Shown: in pieces, positions 21,033 to 33,904 of the stretch
Position numbering within the stretch: the stretch's first letter is position 1
Layout of the letters: each line of letters begins with the position of its first letter
DNA from: Hysterangium stoloniferum
Taxonomy: Eukaryota > Basidiomycota > Agaricomycetes > Hysterangiales > Hysterangiaceae
Length of the DNA stretch: 64,000 nt
Assembly (NCBI GenBank): GCA_015178975.1
Contig: WHVD01000022.1
Location: 927,918-991,917 of the forward strand
Direction: 5' to 3'
Notes under the pieces: model-generated
The model's input: the letters and a program-made list of their open reading frames with translations, nothing else
Databases searched by the model: none
Told to the model about the DNA's origin: nothing
Made by a program: the position numbers and the translations under genes

Positions 21033-23249
21033 CACAGTTGTTCTTAAATAATTATATAAGCAATTTTATGACGAAGTTATTTAAAGTAACTCGGGAAATA
21101 TTGGCCTTACAAGTATAGTGTAAGGGGCTTAGTGGTGTGTGTTGAGTCCATATCTTCATTATACTTTGAAACCAGATTCTCAACGCTATTTTTCCTTGGC
21201 TGCCATTACCTTCCAGAGTGTCCGACCACCCAGCCTCCACTATGTGCTATGGAAACTACTACGAACAATTTTACAGATCCCAATGGAGGCCGCAGTCTTA
21301 TGTACAGCATTTAAAAGGTCTCTTTCTCATCAGTCTGAGGCTCTTTAATATGTTGGTACCAGGCTCTCCAACATAGCCACAATTATCAGATAGCAATGTT
21401 GGGTGTTTGGCAAGTTGTCATGGGATCTTCAACATGACCCTGTTTTTCTTCTCCTCACTTTCACCAATCTGGTGACAATCCCCTAACTTTCCTGTCACTC
21501 CAGACATATAATGCATTCACACATCTAACAGACATTGGGATATTGTGCATGTCAATTTATACTGATTCCAATTGTATTCCTATGCCACATCTAGGCAAGA
21601 ACATTCATCATCTCAATCTGATATATCATCATTCTGCTCACCATCATCTGTCTCCTTTCATTTAATTACCTATTTCATTTCCAGTCTCCATCCCTATTCC
21701 CACCAAACTGCATTTGGTAATGGGCACTGTCATAGCCACATGGCTTTCACATCGTCACTCACTTTTGTGGTTAGTACATTGCATCACAAGTCAAAGACTC
21801 AATTTAAGAACATGGGACTCTTGGAGATCATGTAAGTATCAACCACATCACGGTGGGGGAACATCAGCTAAGTGTAATGAGGCCCTTGGAAGGAGAGGGG
21901 GAGCTGAATATTGGGATTGGGTCGAGCATGGTTTTGAAATAAGAGATATATATAGTGGTGGAAACCACGCTATATCATTGAAGTATAATGTAGACCTCCT
22001 CGGCGCTCTTCTTTCTCTTCCCTCCAGTTTGGTGAACAACATCTATTTTTCAGTATAAACATGATGACAAGCCTTTGTTCACATGAAGAACTGTGTCTTT
22101 GAATGCACAGACCACTTTTCAATCAGACATTATTTTCAGGCCATTCAGCTGGTGTGGTGAGGTTCACTTTCACCCAATGATTTAGTCACGAGCTCCTTAG
22201 AGAGGCTCAGGGGGTTCTTCACGTTTCGGCGCCTTGATTCGTATGATTACTTTGGAAATATTTTTATGTGTGGTGTCTACTATATTAGGCATTGTCCATA
22301 ATTATGAACCCATAATCCATAGGGGCACAGAAAATCTGGGGGTATGTTGTTTGTTCAGGTATGGTTATGTGAGGCATACCTGCAGCCATGACCGACCTTC
22401 AACGGCCAGGCACTGTAGCCTCCTACGGTAGAGTGCCACCTAATAAAACTGACACAACGTGAGACACAGGGCTTCATAACAGTTACATCCATAGATACGC
22501 AAAATCCTGGGATGCCTGTGTTTGCCACTAAACCTCTTGTGACACCATTGTATGGCAGACAATGGCATCCCAAGAATTAGCGACACACAACCAGATGAAG
22601 ACACGACACTTCCCCCAGGTATTGTGGACAAAAGCAAAAGCCTGCGACCCAACAAAAAGTAGACACCAAAATAATAGGAAGAATATCAGACACATTGACC
22701 CCACTCATCGCAATGCCCTCCATAAAAACTCAAGACTCTGAGACAGAATTGTCTGGTCAGCAATGGCTATGAATCACGACCAATAGCCAACTACTTCCAA
22801 TACGATACTGGCCCCATGCATGGTAATCTACGGGAGAGACATCAGCGGAAAGTAGCAAAGTGAACACTAAGTGGATAGAAAAGAGAAACAACCATAACAA
22901 GCCTTTATAAGCTTTGTAGTGCCTCTATTCTGGTCTGTCGTCATGGAGGGTTTAGGGCCCTGTCAATCAGTGGGCTCATGTATGCAATGCAAGGGGCTCG
23001 GCCAATGATGGTCTAGAATTATTCCGGAAAGTGGATAAAAAAATCAAAAAAGGGGTTTATTATGCAAAAGAAAGACAGGTGTCAGTTTACGAGAAGGGGC
23101 AAAAAGGTGTCTAATTCAGTTTTCCGAATGGGGATCCAATTTCTACCCGAAGTGATTCTAAAATCAAATGTGGCCGAAATAACATGTTCGTCACCTGTAG
23201 AGTGATGAAAGTCTGAAGGGATGGTGTAATAAATCATTTTCCAGCTCGT
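21033..23249 (+). repeat. Dispersed repeat R, copy A (2.2 kb)
   Basis: Aligns along its whole length in direct orientation with 39437-41652. Both begin CACAGTTGTTCTTAAATAA and end TTTTCCAGCTCGT, and flanks differ outside these points. Differences are scattered substitutions and small indels. No long open frame or recognised protein. No target duplication could be found (left flank GGTCAA, right flank TGGCAA). A short related piece is at about 2166-2250, and part of copy B lies inside the giant inverted duplication. Confidence 0.8.
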
Positions 23250-23289
23250 TGGCAAAGAATCAGTATTGCATAAAATCCAGTCCATCAAG

Positions 23290-23470
23290 TATCACTCTGG
23301 AGAACAGGAAAGTGTTAATATACATATATGTATGTATGCTGTATTAGATAAACGTTAGTCAAACAATCATTTGTAGATTATCCTTTTGGAATAAGTTGCA
23401 CAACATGGATTGGTAAGCTAGATTGTTCTGGTTATGTTTCTGAATAAAATCAAGTTAAATTATGTTAACT
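23290..23470 (+). repeat. Fragment related to the TIR element at 55476-56075
   Basis: GTATCACTCTGGAGAA, GTCAAACAAT, GTAGATTAT and TTTTGGAATAA match the order seen at 55577-55680. No terminal GGAGG/CCTCC repeats are present here, so it is a partial copy. Confidence 0.55.
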
Positions 23471-23569
23471 ATTTTGCAGAGTCACACAGATACATACATA
23501 TTGTAAGTGCACATCAGCCCTCTAGCTCTCCACACTAGTCCTCCTGCTGCTTGACCCCTTACCATGCAA

Positions 23570-26500
23570 TGAAGTCTATTCTAATGCTACATTGTAGACT
23601 GACAAACTCCTATTTACCACAGCATAAGAACATGTCTGCATCAACCATATCATTCAAGTAGTACATCCTGTCAGGTCCACCAAATGTTGGGATCATGTGG
23701 CATGCCTGCACCACATACTTGAGGAAAATCATACTTCTTTCCTTCTCCTCAAATCCCTGGCAGTTCTTCTAATATGTTTTTGGTTTCCACTTAGCTTCCT
23801 TTAGCCACTGGACAAGTGCCATATCCACTATCTGTCATGACCGTAGGATACAGGAGAATACAAACAGCAGACGACCATAGCCATAGCTCACTGGGTTTGT
23901 GTTGAGAAGAATGCAGTCATATCGAGGGTGGCCATGAAAGGATGGATCGCAGCATGCAATGTCCTTCTTAACCTTCCAGTCCTCAAGAGATGTGTAGTGA
24001 ATATGGACACATTTGTAAGGAATAATCTGTAATGTTGTCAAACTAAGTCTAGAAAATGAATCAATATTTACCTTATATCCTGTTAAAATGATTTCACTTG
24101 GAGCAAGATATTGTCTAACAACATTGGAGATATCCTCTGTAAGAGTGTGAAGGATGGGATTATCAGGAAACTCTGTAGACAGCTTTGATGTCATTAGGCA
24201 ATACTGGGGAGACCCAAGCCTCCAGTGATTGTTGTCTATTGGTGCTGTCAGCTCCTTGTTGGTGTTATTTTGTTCATGGTTGTCATCATACAGGGCCTTC
24301 AGCTCTTTAAGCTCATTGTCATAGCTTTCAACATCCATTGCAATATAGGCTAGTGCCTCCTTGTTTGCATCAATGATGACTATCTGAAGTGAGCTTTAAT
24401 TAGATGTTCAATAGGAGTAATATACTGTAATACACACCTGTTTCTCCACATTCTTGTAGTTAGTTTGAAAGTATGCAGATCAGGATTGTTGTTGAAATCC
24501 TTCTCCTGTCCATGTTGTGTAGTTGATGGTTGATCCTTTGTGTGTGATGTCGTGATAAAGGTGTCATGGTGCATGTTGCTTTGGGAAGTGGAAGTCTTTC
24601 CCATACTCAGCACTCACTACCTGTAAAATAACATGTTGGTGGAAAAACTATTATATGAGCTGATAAAAAACATGTACTTCACAGTATGTCTCAGATTCAC
24701 CCAAAGCAACTTGCATTCTCTCCAATTGCAGTGAGGTGATCATATGCAAGCCTGCAAACATTCAAAATGTTGCCAAGGCATGGACACAGTGAACAAAGGA
24801 TGACTTGGGTGGAAACAATTGGACAATGCAAGGAACTGTTGTCTGTGACATTGTCAGAATAAAAATGTCTGATGGGAGTAAGCATACCTTCAAAATATCC
24901 CAAAATGTGTTGCCATCAGAAAAGTCTAATGTAATAACATTCTGAACATTTTTCAAGCCAGGCCAACTGGGAATCTGGGACATGCTACATGCCAAAGCCA
25001 GTTGGGTGAATTGATTAAATGAAATAAAACCTACAATTCTGAATATTTCCCCCCTTGTTTCATATTACCTAACACTTCCACCATTTTTGGAAAGAGATGT
25101 TTTCCCCATTTTCCTAAATCATCTGAGTGAAGAGTGTCATAGGAAACTGCAGAGTATGGATCTGAGTTGGAAATTGTCCAAAAGGCATTCTGAATCACTA
25201 TTTATAACAATTTGAAATCCAATAATTCAAATTCCACATGTACGATATGAAGACCATTATCCTGGAGGATTTCTTCTCCTTTTTTCTTGCTCTTTGCCAT
25301 TCTTGCCTGGTTTATAATGTCTAACATTGATTGTGTTGTGCGAAAGGAAAACACCTTTGTTAGCTTGGTGAGTTCATCTTTATGAACAAGGCATCGAGGA
25401 CAAGGATGAAGGGCTGAAGCACCCCAACAGATTGGATGGTGACACCAGTTGTAAGAACCCGCTTGTTAAGTTCCCAAACAAAACTCCACGGATAGTCCCA
25501 CGGAGGTTTCCGGTAACTATTCCGAACACACACTTGCTTCCGGGAATAGTCCCACGGAGTCCCCGGGTAATAGGTCCCGGGAAAGTTCCGGGGATATTAG
25601 TACAAGGAACGGTGATATCAGAATAATTACCAGAAAGTATGGTGAACGACTGAGATGGACTTGGCTTCAGCTTATAGGCTGTGCCCTCGTACACTCATTC
25701 AGGTGTCCATATTTCGAGCTGACAGAATGCATACAGGAAGATATAGATTCCGGAGTTCCCGTGGGAGTTCTGGGAATCGAGTGTGCAGACAGACAAGAGG
25801 ACTAGAGACTGTTCAAGGATCAAACTTGTTCGGGGGAAAACTAGTTCGAGATTGAAACTGGATTCTAAGTACATGAATATAGCAGACTTATATACACTGT
25901 GAAATGTAATAATACCAAATCCGGTATTAATGAGAGGCAGAACTATTAAACATAAAATGAAACAAGTAAATACTAAACTGGGAATTAGGGACGGAACGGA
26001 ACAGGAGCGGAGAACAAATGATGACAGGTCATTTAACCATAACTGGAGCGGGGCTCAGTTAGAGTGGTTCCGGAAGTCCGGTCGGAGTCCGGTGACTTGG
26101 TGCACAAGATAGTGTAGGGTATAGACAGGCTTGATGTGCAGGAGGTCCGGTGGAGTCCACTGGGTTTTCTGATGACTTGTGTGTGAGATGCAGAGACAGA
26201 TAACAGGAGCGGGGTTCTATGCTCTGTTAGAGGCGTTCCAGGAGTCCGGTCAGATTCCGGTGACTGGTACATAAGACACAGAGTGTCGGGTGTATGTAGG
26301 GTGGAGTCCGGAGTCCGGAGGAGTCTGAGGAGTGGTGTATGAGACATAGAGGGTTAGGTGCAGACAGGTGGGGTGCATACAGAGAGTCAGGCATAAACAA
26401 GTTGACATGCGGGCTCCTGTGGGAAGTCCGGTTGTTACTATACAATATAGAGGATTGGGAGCATGTTGGATGGGGTCCGGGGGCCCGGAGGCCGGCGGGT

Positions 26501-27700
26501 TTTCCAGTTCCTGACACCGCTGAACATAATCAGAACACGTGACAGCTTCTCCATACAGTGAAGGACGTTGGAGTGGTTGGAGGGCAATTCTCAGTACCTT
26601 ATGATAGATTGATCGCTTGAAAAATTAGAATGCAGTTTTCTGTGTTCCTGTCCGAGATTTGGGGTCATATGGGTCCTCAACCTGTGATAATTGAATACAT
26701 ACAATGAGAATGCAGTCAATATACATTACCAACCATATGACTCACTACAGGCATCATAAGAAATAATACTGCACCTCCATTTCCAGAGCCCTTTCTAATA
26801 TCTCCTGGAAGAAATCCAGACCGAAGCAGTGCTGGATGCAATTTGACAGTTGTTGAGACCTTTCCCTTGTCAAGCCAGATATGCAAGGGGAGAAAACAGT
26901 GGGGAAGGTCTGGATTATGTAGCAGTGCATTCTAAAGAAGAGATGAGCTTGATCTCCAAACCAAATTTTAACACTGAATTTATCTGAATATCCCACCAGC
27001 TCTTTCCTGAATCAATATCATCATACAACTGAGTGACTATATCACCATCATGTAGGTATTTTTTGACTGGATACCAGATCAGGTGCTTGGCCAATGTTGC
27101 ATCTGTGACAAGGCTAAGGATCCACTGCCATGGGTCATGATGATAGAAATCAAAAGTGCATTCCTTGCCATCATACATCTCTGAAACACTGGATTTTTTA
27201 AACTGAGAGAAACATGAACAACAGGGCTACAGTAAGAGAAGGTTTAGGAATAATGGACCTACTTCAGGAACCCAGTTTCTTGCAGCTTCCAAGCCAGCTT
27301 TTTAGTCATCAAGGCTAGAAAATGTCACCTTTCCATGCCCTGGATCAACCCAAGACCCAGTAACTCCCTTCAACATTCTTTTTGTGAACTCAGCAGAGAG
27401 CCCAGCATCAACATTAAGTTGTGCAAACTCAAAGTCAGCTTGAGTTTGGAATGGGGCCCAAGGCTGCCCTATTTGATGTCGGCGTACATGCAGTAAAGCT
27501 TCACCAGTGGAAGGTGTGGGGATGTTGTCATCATGGTAAATAAAGTCATCAGGAAGACCTGAGTGGGGATGATGCACAACACTGATGTATGGTCCTGAGG
27601 ATGTAGGCTGCTCTATGTTGTTAGAATGGTAGGGTTCAGGTTCATGTATGGAAGGTGATTCAGATCCAAAGTCATTCAATTCTTCAGACTCAAATGACAT
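23570..27700 (-). pseudogene. Plavaka-type DDE transposase gene, split by an LTR
   Basis: Minus-strand exons read in order. N-terminal part: PWAPFQTQADFEFAQL (27450), then SVSEMYDGKECTFDFYHHDP, WQWILSLVTDATLAKHLIWY and SGKSWWDIQ (27180-26990), and LPLHIWLDKGKVSTTVKLHP (about 26880). After the LTR insertion: AVSYDTLHSDDLGKWGKH (25150), IPSWPGLKNVQNVITLDFSD (24990), the open frame 24338-23835 ending FHGHPRYDCILLN, and MVDADMFLCC (about 23650). The order matches Plavaka transposases of Agaricomycetes (CACTA-related cut-and-paste elements). Short introns occur between blocks. The interruption at 25450-26516 and missing central sequence make it non-functional. Terminal inverted repeats were not located. 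Confidence 0.65.
25450..26516 (-). mobile_element. LTR, family A copy 4, expanded (about 1.07 kb)
   Basis: On the minus strand it starts TGTCAGGAACTGG and shares with the other family A copies the GGACTTGGCTTCAGC block, the non-coding body and the TATA-like region. It is longer because a unit containing TCCGGTGACT(T)GGT and a GACA(C)AGAG-like segment is repeated several times between about 26070 and 26450. Left and right flanks do not give a clear 5-bp duplication. It sits inside the Plavaka gene. Confidence 0.65.
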
Positions 27701-28776
27701 AGCACTACTAAAGGCAGCTGGAACTGTGTGAATATAATTCTATAAAAGAGATAAGTGAAACAGTGTGCAAGGCTCAGAGTGCAAGGATGGTTCTGAAACA
27801 AGCACACCTGGGTCCTGTCTAACTTCAATAGCTGGCAGATAATAAAATAGATGTCAATTAACACTTACCAAGTACGAAGTAGGAAATTCCTGCTTACCTT
27901 GGTGTGATTGTGATTTAAATTTCTCAGCAGCAGTAAAATCTTCCATTTTTCACTTGCAGCTGTGGACATGATTTGAAAATCCTTTGGTGTTCTTATAGGA
28001 GCTGCCGTAGCTGCACCAAAATGATCTTGCATCAATGGAGCATGAGTTATGATTAAGAGGATCTTCCATCAGGAGTGTTGTGTAATGAAATTACAGTGAG
28101 GTGATAATATCACTGTTCTAAGACACAGAAGTATTGACTCTGAAGTTTCAGACTTAAACCAAGCTTAGAGACTGTAGATGGTCAAGGATGATAGCAGAGG
28201 ACAACATGCAGAGGGTAGTGTGACATTGGGCACAGGTTTTCAGTAATACTAGTAATTGCCTTTTAATCATTTGTCAAAGTTTACAGCTCTATTATAAACA
28301 TTGTTTTCAGAAATTATGTCTTGATGATAAAGTGGGAATATTGAAAGCTAATTGGACATTGATACATAGATGTGATCCTGACAACACAATATGCTGCCAC
28401 CCACACACCACCACCAACCAACTGGCACTTGCCTCCCTGTTACCCTGATCACCATCTTCAATGTAGTTAATGCATTTCCATGCATGCCAGCCTCCAGCAG
28501 GGCAGACAAAATTTGGGCCTGGTGGAAGGTAAAGGATGTGTTGTTTATTAACTTTCACTAACCACGTTTGTAGATTGAGCATGGATAGAGTCTTTCTCTT
28601 CTGCTTTGTACTCTTTGATGAAAGCTCCAGAATAGCCATTTCAAGCCTGACATGTAAAAAAGTATGAATTTAATGGTAGACATATACAAAAACTACTAAC
28701 TTTTTTAAAGGGAATACGTGAACAAGAATATCTGCAAGGTTTTAAACTCCGTCAATAAGGCCCTACCACAACATTC
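27701..28776 (-). other. Unassigned stretch with a 110-codon minus-strand ORF
   Basis: The frame 28639-28307 encodes 110 residues including PPGPNFVCPAGGWHAWKCIN and SASWLVVVCGWQHIV. I do not recognise it; it could be an N-terminal exon of the neighbouring Plavaka element or chance. The rest of the stretch shows nothing. Confidence 0.25.
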
Positions 28777-28865
28777 TTGACAGCGGTGATGACAACAATG
28801 ATGGAGGTGACAATGATGGAGGTAACGATGACAATGACAGTGGTGATGATGACAAAGACGACACA
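28777..28865 (+). repeat. Low-complexity ATG/ACA repeat
   Basis: Imperfect units of TGACAATGATGGAGG follow one another. It overlaps the presumed N-terminal coding sequence of the SKN1-like gene and yields a Met/Thr-rich translation that is probably not conserved. Confidence 0.6.
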
Positions 28866-29088
28866 GAATACGAATGATTGCAAGCAGTGGCAATGTCTTC
28901 AGCAGTATCCATTCACATCTAGGTTACCCACCCCACACTCACAAGACAGTGGAAGCAGCAGCAGTGGAGGTCAGAATGATAAAGAAGATCCACTCCTTAC
29001 AATGCCAATCACGCCTATGGCAGGTCACCCAAATGAGCCCCTGCTAGCATTGACCTCCCCTTTAAGTCCAAATGATTCTTTGAGTCAG

Positions 29089-29900
29089 TGTTACGACCGG
29101 AATTCCCACCGGACTCCGGGCACCAACTTATATGCACCTGTGCCCTATACACACCCATTATTAGTTCACCAGAATTCACACCGGATTCCGTACGTCAGAC
29201 TCATCTAGGTCCGTCTTCGTTACATTGTGTTTCAGTCACTGGAATACTCATCAGACTCCGTCTCTGTCTAATTCTGACCTCATCCCATGCATCAGTCACC
29301 GGACCCCACTCAGAATACCCATCTTCCCTCTAACCGAGCCCCATTCCCATTTTAGTCAAATGACCTGTCATGATTCAGACTCTGCTCCCGCTCCATTTCC
29401 CGTTATGGTTTATGATTTGTCACTATTCAGACTCTGCTCCGTTCTGTCCCATTCCTAACACCAATTTGGTGTTTACTATTCCCGTTTCATGTTTGCTCGT
29501 TTCGTTTCATTATTACTGGATTTGGTATGACATTTACTCCACAGTCTATTTAAACTGGCAGATGTTGTACATACAATCCAGTCAGAAAATCGGCTTAGAT
29601 TCCCCCCAGTAATCTAATACATTTCCGCTCTAAAACCCTACTTGATTCACACCGCTCGCACTAGTCGGAGCCCACAGGCTCCAGCATATCTATCTCTCTC
29701 ACCAGTCTCAACTCACGACCCAAGACCTCTGACTTATGACTCACGTCCCACGACCCCTGCCTGGACTCCCTGGGATTCCCATCCACCTGTCTGAAATTGG
29801 ATGACACATTCTAGTGAGGGCACAGCCTATAAGCTGAAGCCAAGTCCTACCGGATAGTCTGCGGGTTTCTCCGGAGACCCGCCCTGTACGTATCCTAACA
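29089..29900 (+). mobile_element. Solo LTR, family A copy 2 (812 bp), TSD GTCAG
   Basis: Begins TGTTACGACCGG and ends CGTATCCTAACA, flanked by GTCAG at 29084-29088 and 29901-29905. Same orientation and order as 15044-15891. Removing the LTR and one GTCAG restores the reading frame of the SKN1-like N-terminus, which confirms both the borders and the target gene. Confidence 0.92.
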
Positions 29901-31073
29901 GTCAGCTAGAATCTCATGGGAGCATGTCATGGCTGATTTCTGACGGCTCTCATATGCCACTGGGTGTCAGTCCAGGTGGATATCTTTTCCTAGGTGCACA
30001 AGAATTGTCTGTTGGTTCATGGGGAAGCATACTGTTATACCGACTAGCTTCCAACTCTGACCCTTGGGACAACGATCCCCGCATGTCCCTGTCTCGGCAT
30101 CCACGGGATCAATTCAGTATGGGCTCTGATTCAGGTCTATCAGTACACAGCATCCCTTCTGGCTCGAAATGCCCCACAGAGAAGTTCAGCACAGGTGGGA
30201 AGGGGACTTTTCTTGCATATGCGTATGATCCTAGTCAGGACCAAAATGGACCACCAGATGCAGAAGACATTATGCATGGCCCAGAGACATTAGACCATGA
30301 CAAAGGTTTTCAGCTTTCAATCTCCGGGGCTGTTTTAACATGACTGTCCTCATACTTTCCGTATCACACTCATCTGTCTTTTCACTCTTTATCCTATCAT
30401 CACCTTCCTACGATCGAATATGTGGAATCTGGCAACCAACAATAATGTTCAAGTGAATGGCACTGGACAAGTACCAGTTTTGACAAACTTTCCCTCACTC
30501 GTTGATATACACATGCCAGTTGATGTCATGGCGTGTAAAGGCTGGGACAGCTACGACTGTGAATTGGTCTTTTTGGACAAGTTCAATGGTGAAGGTCGCA
30601 TGTTTTGGCCGGGTGATGATCCATTCTGGGTGGCGGTAGATTTCTGGTACAGCGGTACCCAAGACATGGAACGCTATTCACCAGGTGAGCATTCCTGTCA
30701 AAGTGTTTAGTATTTACAGCTCACAGCACTGTGGAAGAAGCCACAATGGTTAACGGAAGTTTATGCCTTCGTCTGGATGCAGCTGATCCAACAACAAACC
30801 ATGGACTCAGTTGGAAGTCAGCGATGCTTCAGAGCTGGAACAAATTCTGTTTCACAGGTGGTAATATTGAAGGTCAGTGACCATAGCTACCAGTTATATC
30901 TTTACATTGCTAACCTTTGTCTTGCAGTATCGGTATCATTCCTGGGCACTAGTAGCAATGTTACAGGATATGTAAGTTTGCTTCTCACTTGTGCCATTGC
31001 CCGCTAGCCCCCTTCACAGTAGCCTGGCGTGTGGCTCATGGGAAATCTTGGACACCCGGGCTACGGTGCATCC

Positions 31074-31447
31074 CACTGGAGGCATCCCAAGGTTTTTGGA
31101 GTTTGAAAACCTTTCAAAAATCCTAATATTTGGCCAAATTTTCTGAGAATTATTTGAACTGATAAATTGTTTGAAATTTTTTAGTTTTAGTAGAATTTTC
31201 CAAAGTGGAAAATCATATCTAAAAACTTTAAATATTTGTATCACAAATCTGAGGAAACATCAGTAGTCAGAGTTTTTTGATACAAATATTTAAAGTTTAC
31301 AGATTTGATTTTCCACTTTGGAAAATCCTACTAAAACTTGAAATTGTCAAAACATTTATCAGTTCAAAGAATTCCTAGAAAATTTGGCCAAATAGTAGGA
31401 TTTTTGGAAGGTTCTCCAACTGCAAAAACCTTGGGGTCCCTCCAGTG
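31074..31447. mobile_element. Foldback element (374 bp), CACTGG termini, TSD TCC
   Basis: Two long arms are near-perfect reverse complements (31074-31240 against about 31275-31447) around a short loop. It starts CACTGGAGGCATCCCAAGG and ends CCCTCCAGTG, and is flanked by TCC at 31071-31073 and 31448-31450. Deleting the element and one TCC rejoins an SKN1 exon in frame (GYGAS then TDSLWPYSY). The CACTG ends and 3-bp duplication fit the CACTA superfamily, to which Plavaka elements are related. Confidence 0.88.
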
Positions 31448-31483
31448 TCCACAGACAGTCTATGGCCCTATTCATATGTGTAG

Positions 31484-32202
31484 TATGTATATTGTCAGTG
31501 TCTTTTCACCACTTAGGAATGACTCGGCTCATAACATCTTAATGTTTTCTGCTCATATTCGGGTACAGTACATAGTACTGTCATGGATCTATAGGTGTTG
31601 AAAGAAATTGGTGTGTCATCATAAAATTACTCAGCATTGTCTAACTGATACATAAAGAGACATAGATTTCAACTCCCCGACCACTTGACCACCTCCACCA
31701 CCTTTTCTACTACCCCATCCACCAGTAATACCAATATCACAGAAAGGTCTACATGTCCTCGACCTCTCTCACAGACACAGGTGTGGGTGGCCAACTGCAT
31801 GTATCCTCTCGACTTGCATTGAGTGCCGCTACTATACATGCACCAATTCATTCCATCCATGAGGAGAGATCTCTGTGCAGAATACATCACACTGCAAAAG
31901 TATTCTAAAAACCTTGTTTCTTTTTTGACCAAGAGTTTGATGAGGTGCAAGAGTTTCCTTAGTGAGTACTTATTCTTCACTTTTTGTTTATCTCTTTCTA
32001 ACTTGCTTATCTCGTTCAATGTCACAAGGCCATGTCATTTTTCCAGAGGGTATCCCTGCCTATCTAAACATGCAACAAATCAAATTTGAGTGTTTTTGTG
32101 CATTGTTGTTACCTGTATTGCTATTTGCAGAGGTGAAGACCATTGCTGGACCAACCCGTGCATTCTGCTCTGCTTGTGGCTTAAATGGTAAGTTGGATCT
32201 TA
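31484..32202 (+). other. Gene fragments of unknown family
   Basis: Plus-strand pieces such as KSLMRCKSFLS, VIFPEGIPAYLNMQQIKFEC and VKTIAGPTRAFCSACGLNG look like exons of one gene joined by short introns, continuing after the TIR element as TYRALFAKSWLVVIDEKYAS (about 32865). No family was recognised; it may be the 5' part of the repetitive gene at 33.9 kb. Confidence 0.3.
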
Positions 32203-32855
32203 GGAGGTTGTCTGTAATCATTATAATATCAAATGTTTACTAATAAAAGCAAAATTGCTACAAAAATCCATCTTTAAATAGTGACATATCCTCTGAGAGT
32301 ATTATATTGTTAACCGCCAATCATAAGAAACAATTCTTCATATTACATCCTAAATAATTCAGAGTCAATTAATAGAACCTATTGTATATAGTTTTCTGAT
32401 TTATCTAAATACTTGCTAATACTTTTGTTGTTAATTTGTTTTTTAAAAACTAAACTGTAGTTATTTCCTAGTAAAATATATGAGATGTCATTGGAGATTT
32501 TTCATCCCATGGCCTTCTTTATTAAGTGGAACCACCTATATATTCTGGGTATGTTGAATCAAGAGATCCATTCCGAAGTAATACATATGTATTTAGAGGT
32601 GCCAATGATATACATATGCATGGAATGGACTATCTAAAAGTATCTATTTTTTAAAAGCATTAGTGTCTCAAACTACTAATTTCTTTTATTGTCTACTCGT
32701 CTCCAGAAAGATTCATTAGTTTGTAATGTATGAGAGAGTTTAAAACTTTTAAAAAGTTTTAAAAACCAAATTATGTTTGAATCACATCTCAGATGTTAAA
32801 AGAGCTTTAGAGTATATTAGAATTTGGTATACTTAATAGTTTTCAGATATCCTCC
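32203..32855 (+). mobile_element. Non-autonomous TIR element, copy 2 (653 bp), TSD TTA
   Basis: Starts GGAGGTTGTCTGTAATCAT and ends TTTTCAGATATCCTCC, flanked by TTA at 32200-32202 and 32856-32858. It aligns with 14133-14806 over its whole length with small indels. No coding capacity. Confidence 0.85.
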
Positions 32856-33542
32856 TTACATATCGTGCATTGTTTGCTAAATCATGGCTAGTCGTTATTG
32901 ATGAGAAGTATGCGAGTGCCAACCTTGTAGCAGATTATCCCACACAGGATAAAGGTGGCGGTGTGTTGCAAATGTATATGTAACAACCAAGATGACCTAA
33001 TATCTTTACAGCTGTCTCGCCAGTGTCCTCTACTCCATCTCACACTCTTCATAGGAGGGTACGTATGGTTTATCCTCTTATTCTCAAAATTCTTTTATCA
33101 TTTTTATTTAATAAGATTGTAAAATATGTATATTTCAATGCTATGAGATTGGGATAGAGTGTACACATTTATGAGTGACTACATAAAATTACAAGCAACT
33201 TGAGAACTAGGTGGCTAGACATCTCACTTAACATCCATGGCTGGCATTTTTTATTATGTCTTTAGACATGATGATCTCATTTGAGATGCCATCAGATTTG
33301 GAAGGATATACATTAATGGTAACAATTGACCTATAACTTGGCAGAACAAGCTACCTCTCAAGTCAATTCACTCATAATCTCCTCAGGAATACCAGAGTGG
33401 TACCAACAAACCAGAAACTCTTCACATCCTGCCTATTAGTTTGGGAAGGTGGTGGGTGCTTTGGTAATGTTACTGTACAATTGCTTAGTAATTTAATAAA
33501 GCATTTCTTGCTCAAGTCTACTGTGTGCCAGTGCATTCTTGC
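32856..33542 (+). other. Unassigned, TE-like flank
   Basis: Begins with a probable exon continuation (LVVIDEKYASANLVADYP) and then shows nothing recognised up to the solo LTR at 33543. Confidence 0.25.
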
Positions 33543-33719
33543 TGTTACAAAGTAGTCCCTATTATCATTGTTACTGTGGTCTGTTTACACGTTGTTAGTT
33601 GCTATAACTCCGCCCTAACCAAACTACATATTGTATATACATGAAATAAATAATCACTAAGTATGTGTCACATGATAAAAGAACAAAGGGAATATGTGTG
33701 GTGTCTTTGTTCCTCAACA
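33543..33719 (-). mobile_element. Short solo LTR, copia-like (177 bp), TSD CTTGC
   Basis: On the minus strand it begins TGTTGAGGAACAAAGACACC and ends CTTTGTAACA. CTTGC flanks it at 33538-33542 and 33720-33724. The short length and TGTTG...ACA ends resemble copia LTRs; no internal domain is present, so it is a solo LTR. Confidence 0.85.
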
Positions 33720-33904
33720 CTTGCCCCCTCAGTGTGTCAACTCCCCAATGCCCTCAACAAATATCCCACTCTTCCAGCTCCCTCACAATGAGGTAGAGGA
33801 TTTCACAGTCCAGCTGGGCTTCTCAGATTCAGATGAGAGTGTATGGATCTAGTCCTATTCATTGCTGCTCATATTTATTGTCATCCACTGATTTTGATCT
33901 TTAG

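Larger units (their letters stand above)
28777..31483 (+). pseudogene. SKN1: SKN1/KRE6-type beta-1,6-glucan synthesis protein (GH16 fold), broken by two insertions
   Basis: The N-terminal cytosolic part (SRLPTPHSQDSGSSSSGG, DPLLTMPITPMAGHPNEPLL, SPLSPNDSLSQ) is interrupted by a solo LTR at 29089-29900. With one target copy removed the frame continues as LESHGSMSW, GVSPGGYLFLGAQE, SVGSWGSILL and AYAYDPS. A membrane segment follows (GCFNMTVLILSVS) after a frameshift near 30330. The luminal catalytic-type domain reads NGTGQVPVLTNFPSLVDI, LDKFNGEGRMFWPGDDPFWV, DFWYSGTQDMERYSP, LDAADPTTNHGLSWKSAML and QSWNKFCFTGGNIE. The next exon, LMGNLGHPGYGAS and TDSLWPYSY, is split by a foldback element. The family works in the ER/Golgi on cell-wall beta-glucan. 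Downstream exons are not recognisable. The opening ATG lies in GATGACAATGATGG repeats, so the true start is uncertain. Confidence 0.8.
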
